NCBI GenBank assembly: GCA_019307815.1
Contig: JAFDIV010000014.1
Location: 1 to 64,000, forward strand
Length of the DNA stretch: 64,000 nucleotides
Direction: 5' to 3'
DNA from: Deltaproteobacteria bacterium
GTDB lineage: Bacteria; Desulfobacterota; DSM-4660; Desulfatiglandales; Desulfatiglandaceae
In this document: positions 32,753-42,121 of the stretch, piece by piece
Layout of the letters: each line of letters opens with the position of its first letter
Position numbering within the stretch: position 1 is the first letter of the stretch
The notes under the pieces: generated by a model
The model's database searches: none
What the model was told of the DNA's origin: nothing
The model's input: only the letters and a program-made list of their open reading frames with translations
Made by a program: the position numbers and the translations under genes

Positions 32753-34822
32753 ATGCTCGCGGCTTTTATTGCTATTGGTGGTATTGGATTAATCGCTGGT
32801 CTTGGACTGGCTATCGCATCCAGGATCTTCTATGTATATGTGGATCCAAAGGTAGTGGAGATAGAGGAAGCCCTGCCCGGCGCCAATTGTGGAGGGTGCG
32901 GCTACCCGGGATGCAGCGGCTCTGCTGCGGCCATTGCTGCAGGAGAAGCCCCACCCAATGTATGTGTGGCAAGTGGACCTGAAGTTCACAAAAAAATTGC
33001 TGCTATCCTAGGCGTGGAAGTCAAGGAAACAGAACCTGATATCGCTCGGCCCGGCTGTTACTATGGTGTGGGCAAGGCGGACCTAAAATATCTTTACAAC
33101 GGAATAGAGGATTGCAGGGCCGCAATGTTGCTCAATGGGGGGGCCAAGGTCTGTCCCATCGGGTGTCTAGGCCTGGGAACCTGTGTGCGTGCCTGTCCCT
33201 TTGGAGCCCTTTCCATGGGGCCAGATAACCTGCCCGTGGTTGACACTGATCTCTGCACCGGGTGTGGCACGTGTGAAAGGGTCTGTCCTCGCCACATTAT
33301 TACCCTCACATCCAATTCCAAGAGAATTCAAAGGGAATACACCACTGATGAGTGCACAGCTCCTTGCCAAAGGGCCTGCCCTGCTGGAATCGACATCCCT
33401 GCTTATATTCAGGCCATTCGGGAGGGGGATTATCTAGAGGCCATCCGAATAATCAAAGAGACCAATCCCTTTCCGCTTGTCTGCGGAAGGATATGCGTAC
33501 ATCCGTGTGAAACGGTATGCAGAAGAAACCTTGTGGACGAACCGGTTGCCATCAATCACTTGAAGCGGTTTGCAGCCGATTATGAGATGAACTCGGGCCA
33601 AAGGGTTCAGATCCCCAGGGCCCCCGCAACCGGAATGAAGGTGGCTGTTATAGGAGGCGGGGCCGAAGGACTTACCGCGGCCTACTTCCTGAACCGGCTC
33701 GGCCATGATGCCACTGTGTACGAGGCCGCTCCCATACTTGGGGGACTCTTGAGAACAGGCCTCCCGCAAAACAGGCTTCCCCAAAAGGTGCTTGACTGGG
33801 AAATTGACGGGATTTTGGAAGCTGGCGTAGAAGCCAAGCTGGGCCGAAAGCTTGGCCGGGATATGACGATCCCTTCCCTCCTAAAAAATGGCTATCAGGC
33901 GGTCGTTGTGGCCACTGGTGGATGGGATACCCATATAATACAAAAATCCAATGATATGACCACCTCTCCCTTACCAGGGGTAAGGCTGCTGGTGGACTTT
34001 ATGCTCAAGCGGAAGCAAGGAAGCTCCCTGCAGTTAGGTGATTATGTGATGATACTGGGAGGCGGGAATACGGCACTGGAGGCGGCAGATGCCTGCAGGG
34101 AAATGGGGGCCAAGGCTGTGTATGTGGTGTTCCGCTCCAGTGAAGACAAGGTTAACCTTTCCCGTGCAGCCATTGAAGAAGCAAAAAACAAGGGAGTGCA
34201 GTTCGTGTTCTGTGGGGCCCTTTATAGGATGTTCGGAGAGGATGACAAGCTCACCTCTGTGGAGATATCGCACCTAAGCCCCCAGGGCCAAGAGGTCTCA
34301 CGAGAAAAGGTCCTGGTGGATACCTTACTTCTGGGAGTAGGTCGATTCCCAGAACTTATCTATGTTCCCTCTACAACAGGCTCAAAGGAGGCGGCTGCAC
34401 CTACTGGAGAATCATTGAGCTGGGAAACGGTCGCACCCTATCCGAGTCCATTTGCTGAAGAAGATGTGGGGATCTTCCGTCCAGGCGAGGCCAAAAGTGA
34501 CTACAGGGCTGTTGTGGAGGCCATCGGGGCGGGACGGCGGGCAGCCAATTCCGTACATCGTCTCTTGAATGGAGCGCCTGTTGAGGCCCCTTCCAACATG
34601 ATCCGAAAACACACTATGGTCTTGAATCTTAATCAAATAGAACCCATCCCCAGCATCCCTCGCCACAAAATGCCAGAGCGTCCCATGGAGGAGCAATTGC
34701 GCGATCCAGATGCAGAAATTGCCCTTGGCTATTCCGAGGAAGAGGCCTTAGAGGAAGCAAAACGCTGTCTGCGCTGTGGTCTTATTTGCTATCGTCGGCC
34801 GGAAGTTGAGGCTCGGCACTAA
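32753..34822 (+). CDS. rnfB: RnfB fused to a GltD/NfnB-like NAD(P)H oxidoreductase domain
   Basis: RnfB receives electrons from ferredoxin in Rnf complexes. Here it has 689 residues, far more than an ordinary RnfB. Residues 1-24 form the membrane anchor; Cys46, 49, 54 and 71 fit the first 4Fe-4S cluster (NCGGCGYPGC); a two-cluster ferredoxin domain covers about 134-179. From about 200 the sequence becomes a glutamate-synthase-small-subunit-type flavin oxidoreductase, with CTAPCQRACP and CGRICVHPCETVC, an FAD fold GGGAEG at 301-306, and a second fold GGGNTA at 436-441. A Cys pair closes the protein. The fusion suggests direct access of pyridine nucleotide to the complex. Its end overlaps rseC on the other strand. 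Confidence 0.87.
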   Translation: MLAAFIAIGGIGLIAGLGLAIASRIFYVYVDPKVVEIEEALPGANCGGCGYPGCSGSAAAIAAGEAPPNVCVASGPEVHKKIAAILGVEVKETEPDIARPGCYYGVGKADLKYLYNGIEDCRAAMLLNGGAKVCPIGCLGLGTCVRACPFGALSMGPDNLPVVDTDLCTGCGTCERVCPRHIITLTSNSKRIQREYTTDECTAPCQRACPAGIDIPAYIQAIREGDYLEAIRIIKETNPFPLVCGRICVHPCETVCRRNLVDEPVAINHLKRFAADYEMNSGQRVQIPRAPATGMKVAVIGGGAEGLTAAYFLNRLGHDATVYEAAPILGGLLRTGLPQNRLPQKVLDWEIDGILEAGVEAKLGRKLGRDMTIPSLLKNGYQAVVVATGGWDTHIIQKSNDMTTSPLPGVRLLVDFMLKRKQGSSLQLGDYVMILGGGNTALEAADACREMGAKAVYVVFRSSEDKVNLSRAAIEEAKNKGVQFVFCGALYRMFGEDDKLTSVEISHLSPQGQEVSREKVLVDTLLLGVGRFPELIYVPSTTGSKEAAAPTGESLSWETVAPYPSPFAEEDVGIFRPGEAKSDYRAVVEAIGAGRRAANSVHRLLNGAPVEAPSNMIRKHTMVLNLNQIEPIPSIPRHKMPERPMEEQLRDPDAEIALGYSEEEALEEAKRCLRCGLICYRRPEVEARH

Positions 34823-35246
34823 GAATGACTCTGGTCACCCTAGGGATGTAGTATTCTTTTGACAACGCCGATCTATCAATCCTCTTGAGGACAAAGAATG
34901 TAACACCCATGGCCAGTCCCCCGGCCAGTATGGACGCAAGGGGCGGAGACATATTCAGGCTCGGGGCCCAGAGATTTCCGAGATAGGCCCCAATGAGAAG
35001 CGCAATCACAGGGATGAAGTAAACAAACAAGGAAAGCTTTAGCAGGGATCTTCCCGGCACACTCAGCTCTACCCGATCACCCACCTTGGCCTGGAGGTCA
35101 TTAATCACTTCCACCTCCATCTCCTTGCCCTCGAATACATCGCACATCCCCCGGGAGTCACAATGCTCGCACGCCGAATGCCTTTGTACCTTTACAATCG
35201 CCTTTCTTGAAAATACCTTTTCAATAACGCCTTGTTCCTTAACCAT
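34782..35246 (-). CDS. rseC: RseC/MucC-family protein
   Basis: RseC-family membrane proteins are linked to the redox control of SoxR and to Rnf complexes in other bacteria. The 154-residue protein has a Cys-bearing N-terminal segment CEHCDSRGMCDVF and two hydrophobic helices near 70-115 (LSLFVYFIPVIALLIGAY and LASILAGGLAMGVTFFVL). It is convergent with rnfB, and the two reading frames overlap by 41 bases. The position beside the rnf genes supports a functional link. Confidence 0.78.
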   Translation of the reverse strand: MVKEQGVIEKVFSRKAIVKVQRHSACEHCDSRGMCDVFEGKEMEVEVINDLQAKVGDRVELSVPGRSLLKLSLFVYFIPVIALLIGAYLGNLWAPSLNMSPPLASILAGGLAMGVTFFVLKRIDRSALSKEYYIPRVTRVILSAEPQLPADDSK

Positions 35247-35634
35247 GATCCGTCCGCCTTGCCAAAATCATCTGTTATCAAATCTTATGTGGTTTCCATG
35301 TATAAGTCAAAGATTTCTGCATGAAGCCTTGGGCGAGCAGGGAAATGACACTTGCCCGCCTATGGTTTGTGGAGGGCTTGTCCGCCTTAGGCGGGTTAAT
35401 TTGGCATTGGAAGCGAGCTTTTTCTTAGGAGCCTAATATTCCGGCTCGTGGCTTCTGAATTCCGTGCCTTAATCCTTTCCCCCTGCTCACTACATTTTCA
35501 ACTTGATAATCGCTCCGCCATAAAGGTAGATTCGTGACACCAGTTCAAGAAGAAAGGCTTGAGGCCATTGGACCTTCAAAGACCACACGGGCCACAGGGC
35601 AAAAAACTATTTTTGAAGTTGAGGAACATTTTCC
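35247..35634. repeat. Intergenic region carrying one copy of a 100-bp dispersed repeat
   Basis: Positions 35332-35431 match the reverse complement of 58349-58448 at about 94 of 100 positions, including the palindromic CCGCCTTAGGCGG. Immediately downstream, 35427-35463 carries the AGGAGCCTAATATTCCGGCT motif ending in TTCTGAATTCC. No gene is seen in this gap. Confidence 0.75.
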
Positions 35635-36804
35635 ATGGAAAAGAGCTTCTTGATACCACAAGATGAAATCTTTATGCGCATCAGTAGGCTTCAAAAAGAA
35701 ATGGAAACAAGGGCTATTGATGGGGCCCTCATTATGCAAAGGGTAGATCTCTTCTATTTCACCGGTACCGCCCAAAATGGGTTGCTTTATGTGCCTGTCC
35801 GTGGCGAGCCCCTCCTCATGGTCAAGCGATACTACCCACGGGCCAGGTCTGAGTCGCCCCTTTCCCGCATCATTGAAATAACCTCAGTGAGGGAAATGCC
35901 AGGGCTCATAATGGAAAGTTACGGCGGTCTGCCTTCTATAATGGGACTCGAAATGGACGTAATACCGGTCCGTGAGCTCACCTTCTATAAAAAGCTTTTC
36001 CCCTCGCTACACATGGTAAATATCTCCGAGTCCATCCTAAAAATAAGGGCCCTAAAGAGCGATTGGGAGATTCGTCAATTGGAGCAAGTGGCAATAAGGT
36101 CCAAGGCCTCATTTGACTTTGCCCTGGAATGTGCATCTGCCAACAAGACAGAAATAGAACTAGCCTCCCAGGTCCAGACCCATGCCCGGTCCATGGGACA
36201 TGGAGCAAGACTCAGGCTTCGTCATCATGACGAAAGGGCTATTCCTTGGAATATACTGGTATTGTCAATACCAGATATGGACACTCCTTCAGCGCCTTAT
36301 CCCACCAACAGGGCCCTTAAGCCCCCTTGCCTGGTGAGGCTCGATTTCAAGTGGGTATACAAAGGTTACCACCTAGATGAGGTGAGGATGCTGGCCCTTG
36401 GGAAAATTTCAGAAGAGCTGCACAGGCTTTGGGAAGCCCTTGTGGAGATCCATGACCATATGGTGGAGCAGGCCCTCCCCGGCCGACCCATCCAAGAGCT
36501 TTATGTGTCAACAAGAAACAAGGCCAAGGCCTTGGGATATGGGGACCTATTTGTGGGCGTGACCCCACAGGGGTACCCCCGCCCTGATGCTCCCATAGGT
36601 CACTGTATAGGCTTGGAGTTGTATGAGCCTCCAGAACTCCGTATGGGAGACCGCCGCATACTTATCCCACAGATGGTTTTGGCCTTAAGGCCCACATTTA
36701 TTTTGGACCACAGGTTCCCCATTTCAATCGGGACGGTTTTGATGATTACAGAGACAGGAAATAAGCTGATCAGCAAAATACCGATAGAACTCTTTCATAA
36801 GTGA
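35635..36804 (+). CDS. M24-fold protein, probable inactive peptidase
   Basis: The 389-residue protein has a creatinase-type N-terminal domain and a pita-bread peptidase domain like Xaa-Pro dipeptidases. Of the five usual metal ligands, the two Asp (VRLDF and YHLDEVR) and the His (PIGHCIGLELYEPPEL) are present. Both Glu ligands are absent: VLALRPTFI stands for the usual ALEPxxY, and ISIGTVLMITETG for IEDTVLVTETG. The reading at 36674-36762 supports these substitutions. It may bind a peptide or one metal without hydrolysis. It lies alone between rseC and merR genes. Confidence 0.8.
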   Translation: MEKSFLIPQDEIFMRISRLQKEMETRAIDGALIMQRVDLFYFTGTAQNGLLYVPVRGEPLLMVKRYYPRARSESPLSRIIEITSVREMPGLIMESYGGLPSIMGLEMDVIPVRELTFYKKLFPSLHMVNISESILKIRALKSDWEIRQLEQVAIRSKASFDFALECASANKTEIELASQVQTHARSMGHGARLRLRHHDERAIPWNILVLSIPDMDTPSAPYPTNRALKPPCLVRLDFKWVYKGYHLDEVRMLALGKISEELHRLWEALVEIHDHMVEQALPGRPIQELYVSTRNKAKALGYGDLFVGVTPQGYPRPDAPIGHCIGLELYEPPELRMGDRRILIPQMVLALRPTFILDHRFPISIGTVLMITETGNKLISKIPIELFHK

Positions 36805-36857
36805 GTCTTAGGGTACAAGCCAGTAGTATTAAATGAGAATAACTGAAACGCGATATG

Positions 36858-37232
36858 TTAAGGCATAGGTTCAGAAAGGATACTTAGCACTTCTTTAAGT
36901 TCGTCCTTTAGGGCTTGAAGCATGGAACGATTCACGGATGGAGAGCGGGATTTTGTCTGCTTTAGTCTTTTCTTGGCCCCTTCAATGGTCATTCCCTCTT
37001 CATAGAGGAGGCGTTTAATCTCAAGAATAAGTTCCAGGTCTTTTCTTTCATAGGTTCGCTGATTTGAGTCAGCCCTTTTGGGTCTTATCTGCGGGAACTC
37101 CTTCTCCCAATACCTAAGCACATAAGGCTCAACCCCAATAATCCGGCTGGCCTCTCCAATCCTAAAATACCTCTTATCATCCGGGATCTCTACCACCACC
37201 GATCCCCCCTGCGTATGGGTGAGCAATGTCAC
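36858..37232 (-). CDS. MerR-family transcriptional regulator
   Basis: The 124-residue protein has a MerR winged helix-turn-helix (YFRIGEASRIIGVEPYVLRYWEKEFPQI) and a short C-terminal coiled region without metal-binding Cys. It begins 10 bp after the pheT stop and shares its operon. This arrangement after pheT is common in related bacteria, and the role is unknown. The ATG at 37232 is the best start although a GTG inside would remove the first dozen residues. Confidence 0.8.
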   Translation of the reverse strand: MTLLTHTQGGSVVVEIPDDKRYFRIGEASRIIGVEPYVLRYWEKEFPQIRPKRADSNQRTYERKDLELILEIKRLLYEEGMTIEGAKKRLKQTKSRSPSVNRSMLQALKDELKEVLSILSEPMP

Positions 37233-37242
37233 GGGCCTGCCA

Positions 37243-39657
37243 TCAGCCTTCTCTTAAACGGCCTCCAGTGGCTTTCTTGATCTCCTCGATGATCGTCTCA
37301 TGCAGCCGATTCACCTCATCGCCGTCAAGCGTACGCTCAGGAGATCGGTAGCACACGCGAAAGGCCAGGGCCTTTTCAGAAGGTGATATGCCCTTGCCTT
37401 CATATACATCAAAGATGTCTACAGATTCAACCAGTCCCCCTCCACTTTCTCTAATGATGCCCTCCACGCGGGAGCTTTCAATCTCTTTTGACACGATGAT
37501 GGAAATATCCCGGTACACTGCGGGAAATCTGGCAAATGGTTTAAACTTTTTCCCTTCTGGCATAAGTGGCCGAAGTGTTTCCATATCCATTTCAAAAAGA
37601 TAAATATCGCCCTTTCCCAGATCATAGGCCTCTTTTGCACTGCGGTCCAACCGGCCCACACGCCCAACAAGCTCACCAGAGACCAACACACAGGCTGAGA
37701 CATCTGGGTCATATCCAGGAAAGTCTGCCCCTTGCCTAAAGGACACCTCTCTGAGACCAAAGGCCTCAAGAAGTGCCTCTGCCGCCCCTTTTATGTCAAA
37801 GAAATCCGCTTCCCGCTCCTGAGCATACCACTTCTTTGGCTGGACCGTGCCTGTGAGCAAACCAGCCACCATATATCTTTCACTGGGCTGCCGATCCTCA
37901 CCCCTGTCCACAAAGACTTTCCCCCATTCAAAGAGCTTCAGACCCTTTTCCCTTTGAAACAAATTCTGTTTGGCGGCTTGAAGCAGGCCTGGTACAAGGG
38001 ATGTTCTCATTACCGATTGGTCAGTGCTCAAGGGATTGACCAGCCTCACAAAGGCCATCAGTGGATGATCAGGCCCAGCACCGAGCTGTTCCAAAAGCCG
38101 TGGTGAGATGAAGCTGTAAGTGATCACCTCCGTGTATCCAGCGGCCGTGAGTACGGATCTGGCCCTGGAGGCCACGGTGGGCTCCCAGTATCGGCCTTCC
38201 TCAGAGCCCTTTATTTCAGGGTAGCGCAAGGGAATATTCTCATATCCACTGATCCTTGCCACCTCTTCAACCAAGTCAATTTCCCTATGAAGATCCACGC
38301 GAAAGCTTGGTGGCCTTACAACAAGGGCCTCTTCCCCCTGCCTTTTTACATCCATTTGTAGGGCAGTAAGGTATTTCTCCATCTGGGCCAAGGATAAGTC
38401 CGTACCCAATAGGCGATTGGTCTCTGTCACCCTTATGGTGATACTGGGTGGCTCCACCTTCTTGGGATACGCATCCAGCACTCCCTTGGCCACCCGTCCT
38501 CCGCCTATCTGCTGGATCAGGGAGGCTGCCCTATCAATGGCCCTGACCACGCCCCCTATGTCTATCCCCCTTTCAAAGCGATAAGAGGCCTCGGTCATAA
38601 GGCCCAGGTATTTTGCCCCTCTCCTAATGGTAAGGGGATCAAAAAAGGCGCTCTCCAGCAAGACATGTTTGGTCCCTTCAAAGATCTCTGAGTTTAGCCC
38701 TCCCATGATTCCTGCCAACGCCACAGGCCTTTCCCCATCACAGATAAGCAATACCTCATGGTTTAATTCCCGAGTCTGTCCATCCAGGGTGGTAAATCTC
38801 ATGCCCTGCTCAGCCCTTTTGACCTCTATACGATGACCTCTGAGGCGGTCATAATCAAAGGCGTGCAGTGGCTGACCTAGCTCCAAAAGCACATAATTGG
38901 TCACATCCACGATATTGTTGATACTTCGGATTCCACCCAGATGTAATCTGTACCGCATCCAAAAAGGTGAGGGGCCTAAACGAACATCCTGGATTACCCG
39001 CGCGGCATAACGAGGGCATCCCTTGTCATCAATGAGTCGTACCTCGGCAAGTGATTCAACAGGGGGGCCTTCTTCACGAACTGTAAGATCAGGGATCTTA
39101 AGCTCATTTCCGGTTATGGCCGCAATCTCCCGGGCAATACCGATCACAGAGGCGCAATCAGGTCGATTGGGTGTAATGGCCACCTCCAAGACCCAGTCGT
39201 CCTGTGGCATCACAGAGGCCAGAGGCGCTCCTGCATCCCAGTTATCATCAAGTATCATGATACCAGTATGGTCATCGGTCAGGCCCAATTCGTCTTCGGC
39301 CAGTAACACACCAGCAGATACAATGCCTCGGATCTTGGTCTCCTTTACCTTTGTACCATCGGCCAGCACAGCGCCAGGCAAGGCAAGAGGAGCCTTGACC
39401 CCTTCTGCCACATTGGGGGCACCGCAGACAACCTGGATGACTTGCCCACCAGCATCCACATCACAAATGGTCAGCCTTTCCGCATTCGGATGGGACCGTA
39501 CTGATGTTATGCGACCCACCAGGATCTTGTCGAAGCGCAACTCCAATGGCTCCAGGGTCTCCACCTCCAACCCGGCCATGGTGAGGGCATGGGCAAGCTC
39601 CCTTGCCTCCATCTGGATATCCACAAACTCTTTTAGCCACTTGAGATTTGTCTTCAT
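37243..39657 (-). CDS. pheT: Phenylalanyl-tRNA synthetase beta subunit
   Basis: PheT pairs with PheS in an alpha2-beta2 enzyme that charges tRNA-Phe. The 804-residue protein starts MKTNLKWLKEFVDI, has the tRNA-binding domain (GRITSVRSHPNAERLTICDV), the B3/B4 editing region, B5, the core domain and the C-terminal FDX-ACB domain (FARFPAVYRDISIIV). It is separated from pheS by 546 bp of hairpin-rich sequence, whereas the two are usually adjacent. Confidence 0.95.
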   Translation of the reverse strand: MKTNLKWLKEFVDIQMEARELAHALTMAGLEVETLEPLELRFDKILVGRITSVRSHPNAERLTICDVDAGGQVIQVVCGAPNVAEGVKAPLALPGAVLADGTKVKETKIRGIVSAGVLLAEDELGLTDDHTGIMILDDNWDAGAPLASVMPQDDWVLEVAITPNRPDCASVIGIAREIAAITGNELKIPDLTVREEGPPVESLAEVRLIDDKGCPRYAARVIQDVRLGPSPFWMRYRLHLGGIRSINNIVDVTNYVLLELGQPLHAFDYDRLRGHRIEVKRAEQGMRFTTLDGQTRELNHEVLLICDGERPVALAGIMGGLNSEIFEGTKHVLLESAFFDPLTIRRGAKYLGLMTEASYRFERGIDIGGVVRAIDRAASLIQQIGGGRVAKGVLDAYPKKVEPPSITIRVTETNRLLGTDLSLAQMEKYLTALQMDVKRQGEEALVVRPPSFRVDLHREIDLVEEVARISGYENIPLRYPEIKGSEEGRYWEPTVASRARSVLTAAGYTEVITYSFISPRLLEQLGAGPDHPLMAFVRLVNPLSTDQSVMRTSLVPGLLQAAKQNLFQREKGLKLFEWGKVFVDRGEDRQPSERYMVAGLLTGTVQPKKWYAQEREADFFDIKGAAEALLEAFGLREVSFRQGADFPGYDPDVSACVLVSGELVGRVGRLDRSAKEAYDLGKGDIYLFEMDMETLRPLMPEGKKFKPFARFPAVYRDISIIVSKEIESSRVEGIIRESGGGLVESVDIFDVYEGKGISPSEKALAFRVCYRSPERTLDGDEVNRLHETIIEEIKKATGGRLREG

Positions 39658-40203
39658 GGTCCTTAGAATTGGTGCCTATCAAAAATGGCCATCTTCGGAT
39701 ATGGGGCCAACATTCAGGCCCCAAGCGAAAAAACATGGAATTCAGGAGCCAGAAGCTAGAATATTAGGCTCTTAACTAACAGAAAACGCAAGGCGACGGG
39801 ACATTCCCAAAGCGGGCCTATTTTGTCCGTACGCTTTGCTACGGACTCCCCACCCCTGCGGGTGGGTCCCCAGTTTAACCCCCGTAGCCAGCCTGCCTGC
39901 TGCAGGCAGGGATGGTGAAGGGGGTAACCTGCCTGCCAGCAGGCAGGAATCGGCAGTCCTTGCCCGCCAGGATTGTGGCGGGAGATGAGCCAAGGATGGC
40001 GTAGCTGACGTAGCGCCTGCCTGGCAGCAGACAGGGAGGGAATGTCGCGTTGCCCGAAGTGAGGGCTCCTAAGATTCCCTGTTTGTTTTACGAATTACCC
40101 GAAAGCACAGCGTTCCTGCCTGGCGGCAGACAGGCGGGCAGGTTGCTGACTACCTCCATCTAGAAATCCCCGATTCATGGGTAAAAGCTAATTAAGTGCT
40201 GTT
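39658..40203. repeat. Hairpin-rich intergenic region between pheS and pheT
   Basis: At least five perfect short inverted repeats occur in about 160 bp: GTCCGTA/TACGGAC (39825-39846), CCCACCC/GGGTGGG (39849-39866), CCTGCCTGC/GCAGGCAGG (39892-39910 and 39928-39947) and CCCGCCA/TGGCGGG (39963-39982). A further imperfect one is near 40115-40142. The dispersed motif appears inverted at 39737-39773. No open reading frame here looks real, so this reads as a repeat array inside the translation operon. Confidence 0.7.
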
Positions 40204-41223
40204 CTAAAACTGTCGCAAGAACCTCATCTCATTTCTATAAAACATCTGAATGTCGTCGATCCCGTACTTGAGCATGGCAATACGTTCAATGCCCATCCCA
40301 AATGCAAACCCAGTGTACACCTCCGGATCATAATCAACAAAACCATAAACAGCAGGGTCTACCATGCCTGAGCCCAGTATCTCCAGCCACCCCGTCTGGC
40401 CACATGTCCTGCACCCAGTACCCCGGCACAGCACGCACTGAATATCCACCTCAGCACTGGGCTCGGTAAAAGGGAAAAAGCTTGGTCGAAATCGCACGCC
40501 CGTTTCCTTGCCGAACATCTGGTGTACGAAACTAGTGAGTGTACCTTTCAAGTGGGAAAAGCTGACCCCCTTGTCCACCAAAAGTCCTTCCACCTGATGA
40601 AACATAGGGGTATGGGATACGTCAGAATCCCTGCGGTAAACCTTGCCCGGAGCAATAATGCTTACGGGTGGCTGTTGGGATTCCATAACCCTGACCTGCA
40701 TGGGGGATGTATGGGTTCGCAACAGCAGGGTGTCTGAAATATAGAAAGTGTCCTGCATGTCCCTGGCAGGATGATCTTTTGGGATGTTCAGGGCCTCAAA
40801 ATTGTAGTAATCCAACTCGATGTTAGGGCCCTTGACCACCCTGAAGCCCATTCGCTGGAAGATGTCACATACCTCTTCAAGGGTTTGAGTAATGGGATGT
40901 ATATGCCCAAGCTCTGGCCTCCGCCCGGGTAGCGTCACATCAATGCGCCTGGTGCCTTTTTCCGCTTCCAAGCTCAGGGTCCTGCGAAGCGCCTCGAACC
41001 TCTCCGTGAGCTTCTTTTTTAGAAGGTTTGCCTGTCTCCCGGCCTCTGGACGCTTATCCGCAGGGAGGGATCCGATCTGCCTCATGAGAGAAGTCACAAG
41101 CCCCTTTTTCCCAAGATAAGTGACCCGAAACCTTTCCAACCCAGCGGCATCTCGGACGGCCTCCAGATCTTTCAACGCCCTAGTCTCAAGCTCTTGGAAC
41201 CGATCCCTCATTTTTCCTTCCAT
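40204..41223 (-). CDS. pheS: Phenylalanyl-tRNA synthetase alpha subunit
   Basis: PheS holds the class II catalytic core. Visible features are the N-terminal coiled arm, motif 2 region HTSPMQVRVMESQ and FRPSFFPFTEPSAEVDI, and motif 3 GFAFGMGIERIAMLKY. The ATG at 41223 has GGAGAG nine bases upstream and gives 339 residues; other in-frame starts at 41256 and 41211 are possible. Four cysteines in CVLCRGTGCRTCG may bind zinc. It follows rplT. Confidence 0.94.
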   Translation of the reverse strand: MEGKMRDRFQELETRALKDLEAVRDAAGLERFRVTYLGKKGLVTSLMRQIGSLPADKRPEAGRQANLLKKKLTERFEALRRTLSLEAEKGTRRIDVTLPGRRPELGHIHPITQTLEEVCDIFQRMGFRVVKGPNIELDYYNFEALNIPKDHPARDMQDTFYISDTLLLRTHTSPMQVRVMESQQPPVSIIAPGKVYRRDSDVSHTPMFHQVEGLLVDKGVSFSHLKGTLTSFVHQMFGKETGVRFRPSFFPFTEPSAEVDIQCVLCRGTGCRTCGQTGWLEILGSGMVDPAVYGFVDYDPEVYTGFAFGMGIERIAMLKYGIDDIQMFYRNEMRFLRQF

Positions 41224-41380
41224 AACTAATGTCTCTCCGGCAACTGGAATCTCCATATGGCCCTTGATACATGAATGCTACTATCACTTGTTGGCCGCGA
41301 GCAAGGGCCCCATCATTAAAAGGCCTATTACCCCTTGCAACAGTTTATTGGAGAATTCCGTTTCGGAGAAGCGGTAGTGG

Positions 41381-41731
41381 CTAGGCCTGCTGGGCCATTG
41401 AGGCAAGCTGGGAAAAAGCTGCGGGGTCTCTGACGGCCATATCGGCGAGGATCTTGCGGTCCAGTGCTACGCCTGCCTTCCTCAGTCCGCCCATAAGCTT
41501 GCTGTAACTGAGCCCGTTTTCCCTGGCAGCAGCGTTGATTCGAACGATCCATAAACGCCTAAAGTCTCGCTTCCGGTTCTTGCGGTCCCTATAGGCGTAC
41601 ATACCCGCCCTTTTGACGGCTATGTTGGCTGACTTAAATTGTTTACTATGAGCGCCTCTATAGCCCTTGGCAGCCTTCAATACCTTCTTGCGCCTTCTCC
41701 TGGCCTTAAAGCCTCTCTTTACTCTTGGCAT
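41381..41731 (-). CDS. rplT: 50S ribosomal protein L20
   Basis: L20 is an early-assembling 50S protein that binds 23S rRNA. The 116-residue sequence begins [19 protein letters not shown] and has the expected basic N-terminal tail and [15 protein letters not shown] segment. It lies downstream of rpmI and upstream of pheS, the common order. In other bacteria L20 represses rpmI-rplT translation, but no leader element was recognised here. Confidence 0.96.
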   Translation of the reverse strand: MPRVKRGFKARRRRKKVLKAAKGYRGAHSKQFKSANIAVKRAGMYAYRDRKNRKRDFRRLWIVRINAAARENGLSYSKLMGGLRKAGVALDRKILADMAVRDPAAFSQLASMAQQA

Positions 41732-41788
41732 GACTAAACCTCGTGTCTCCGTATATCTGTCTTGAAATACCTTCTAATGCCCTTTCTT

Positions 41789-41986
41789 TCACATATAGGG
41801 CAACAAGCGCTCTACCTGCTTGGTATTGGTGCTGTCTAACAAAGCAGATTTTCTTAAATTCCTCTTCCGCTTCGAAGCCTTTTTCGTCAATATATGACTG
41901 GCATAGGCCTTACGCCTTACCACTTTTCCCGTGCCTGTCACCTTAAATCGTTTGGCAGCTGCCCGTTTTGTCTTCAATTTTGGCAT
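41789..41986 (-). CDS. rpmI: 50S ribosomal protein L35
   Basis: L35 is a small basic 50S protein. The 65-residue sequence starts [20 protein letters not shown] and ends LPYM, the expected form. It sits between infC and rplT in the standard operon order. Confidence 0.95.
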   Translation of the reverse strand: MPKLKTKRAAAKRFKVTGTGKVVRRKAYASHILTKKASKRKRNLRKSALLDSTNTKQVERLLPYM

Positions 41987-42121
41987 ATTGTCCTCCGCAT
42001 CACCATACTAATCCCTGGGCGTTTGGGAGCTGGAACCTATCCCTACGTCCACTTAAGAATATCTGATCCTACAATTTTCGCTAGTCCTTATGGCTCCAGT
42101 GGGAGCCCTTTAACAATGCCC

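Noticed and set aside
39892-39947. Two similar CCTGCCTGC palindromes that might look like a CRISPR array
   Set aside because: The units are short palindromes about 36 bp apart with only two near-equal copies and no regular repeat-spacer structure.
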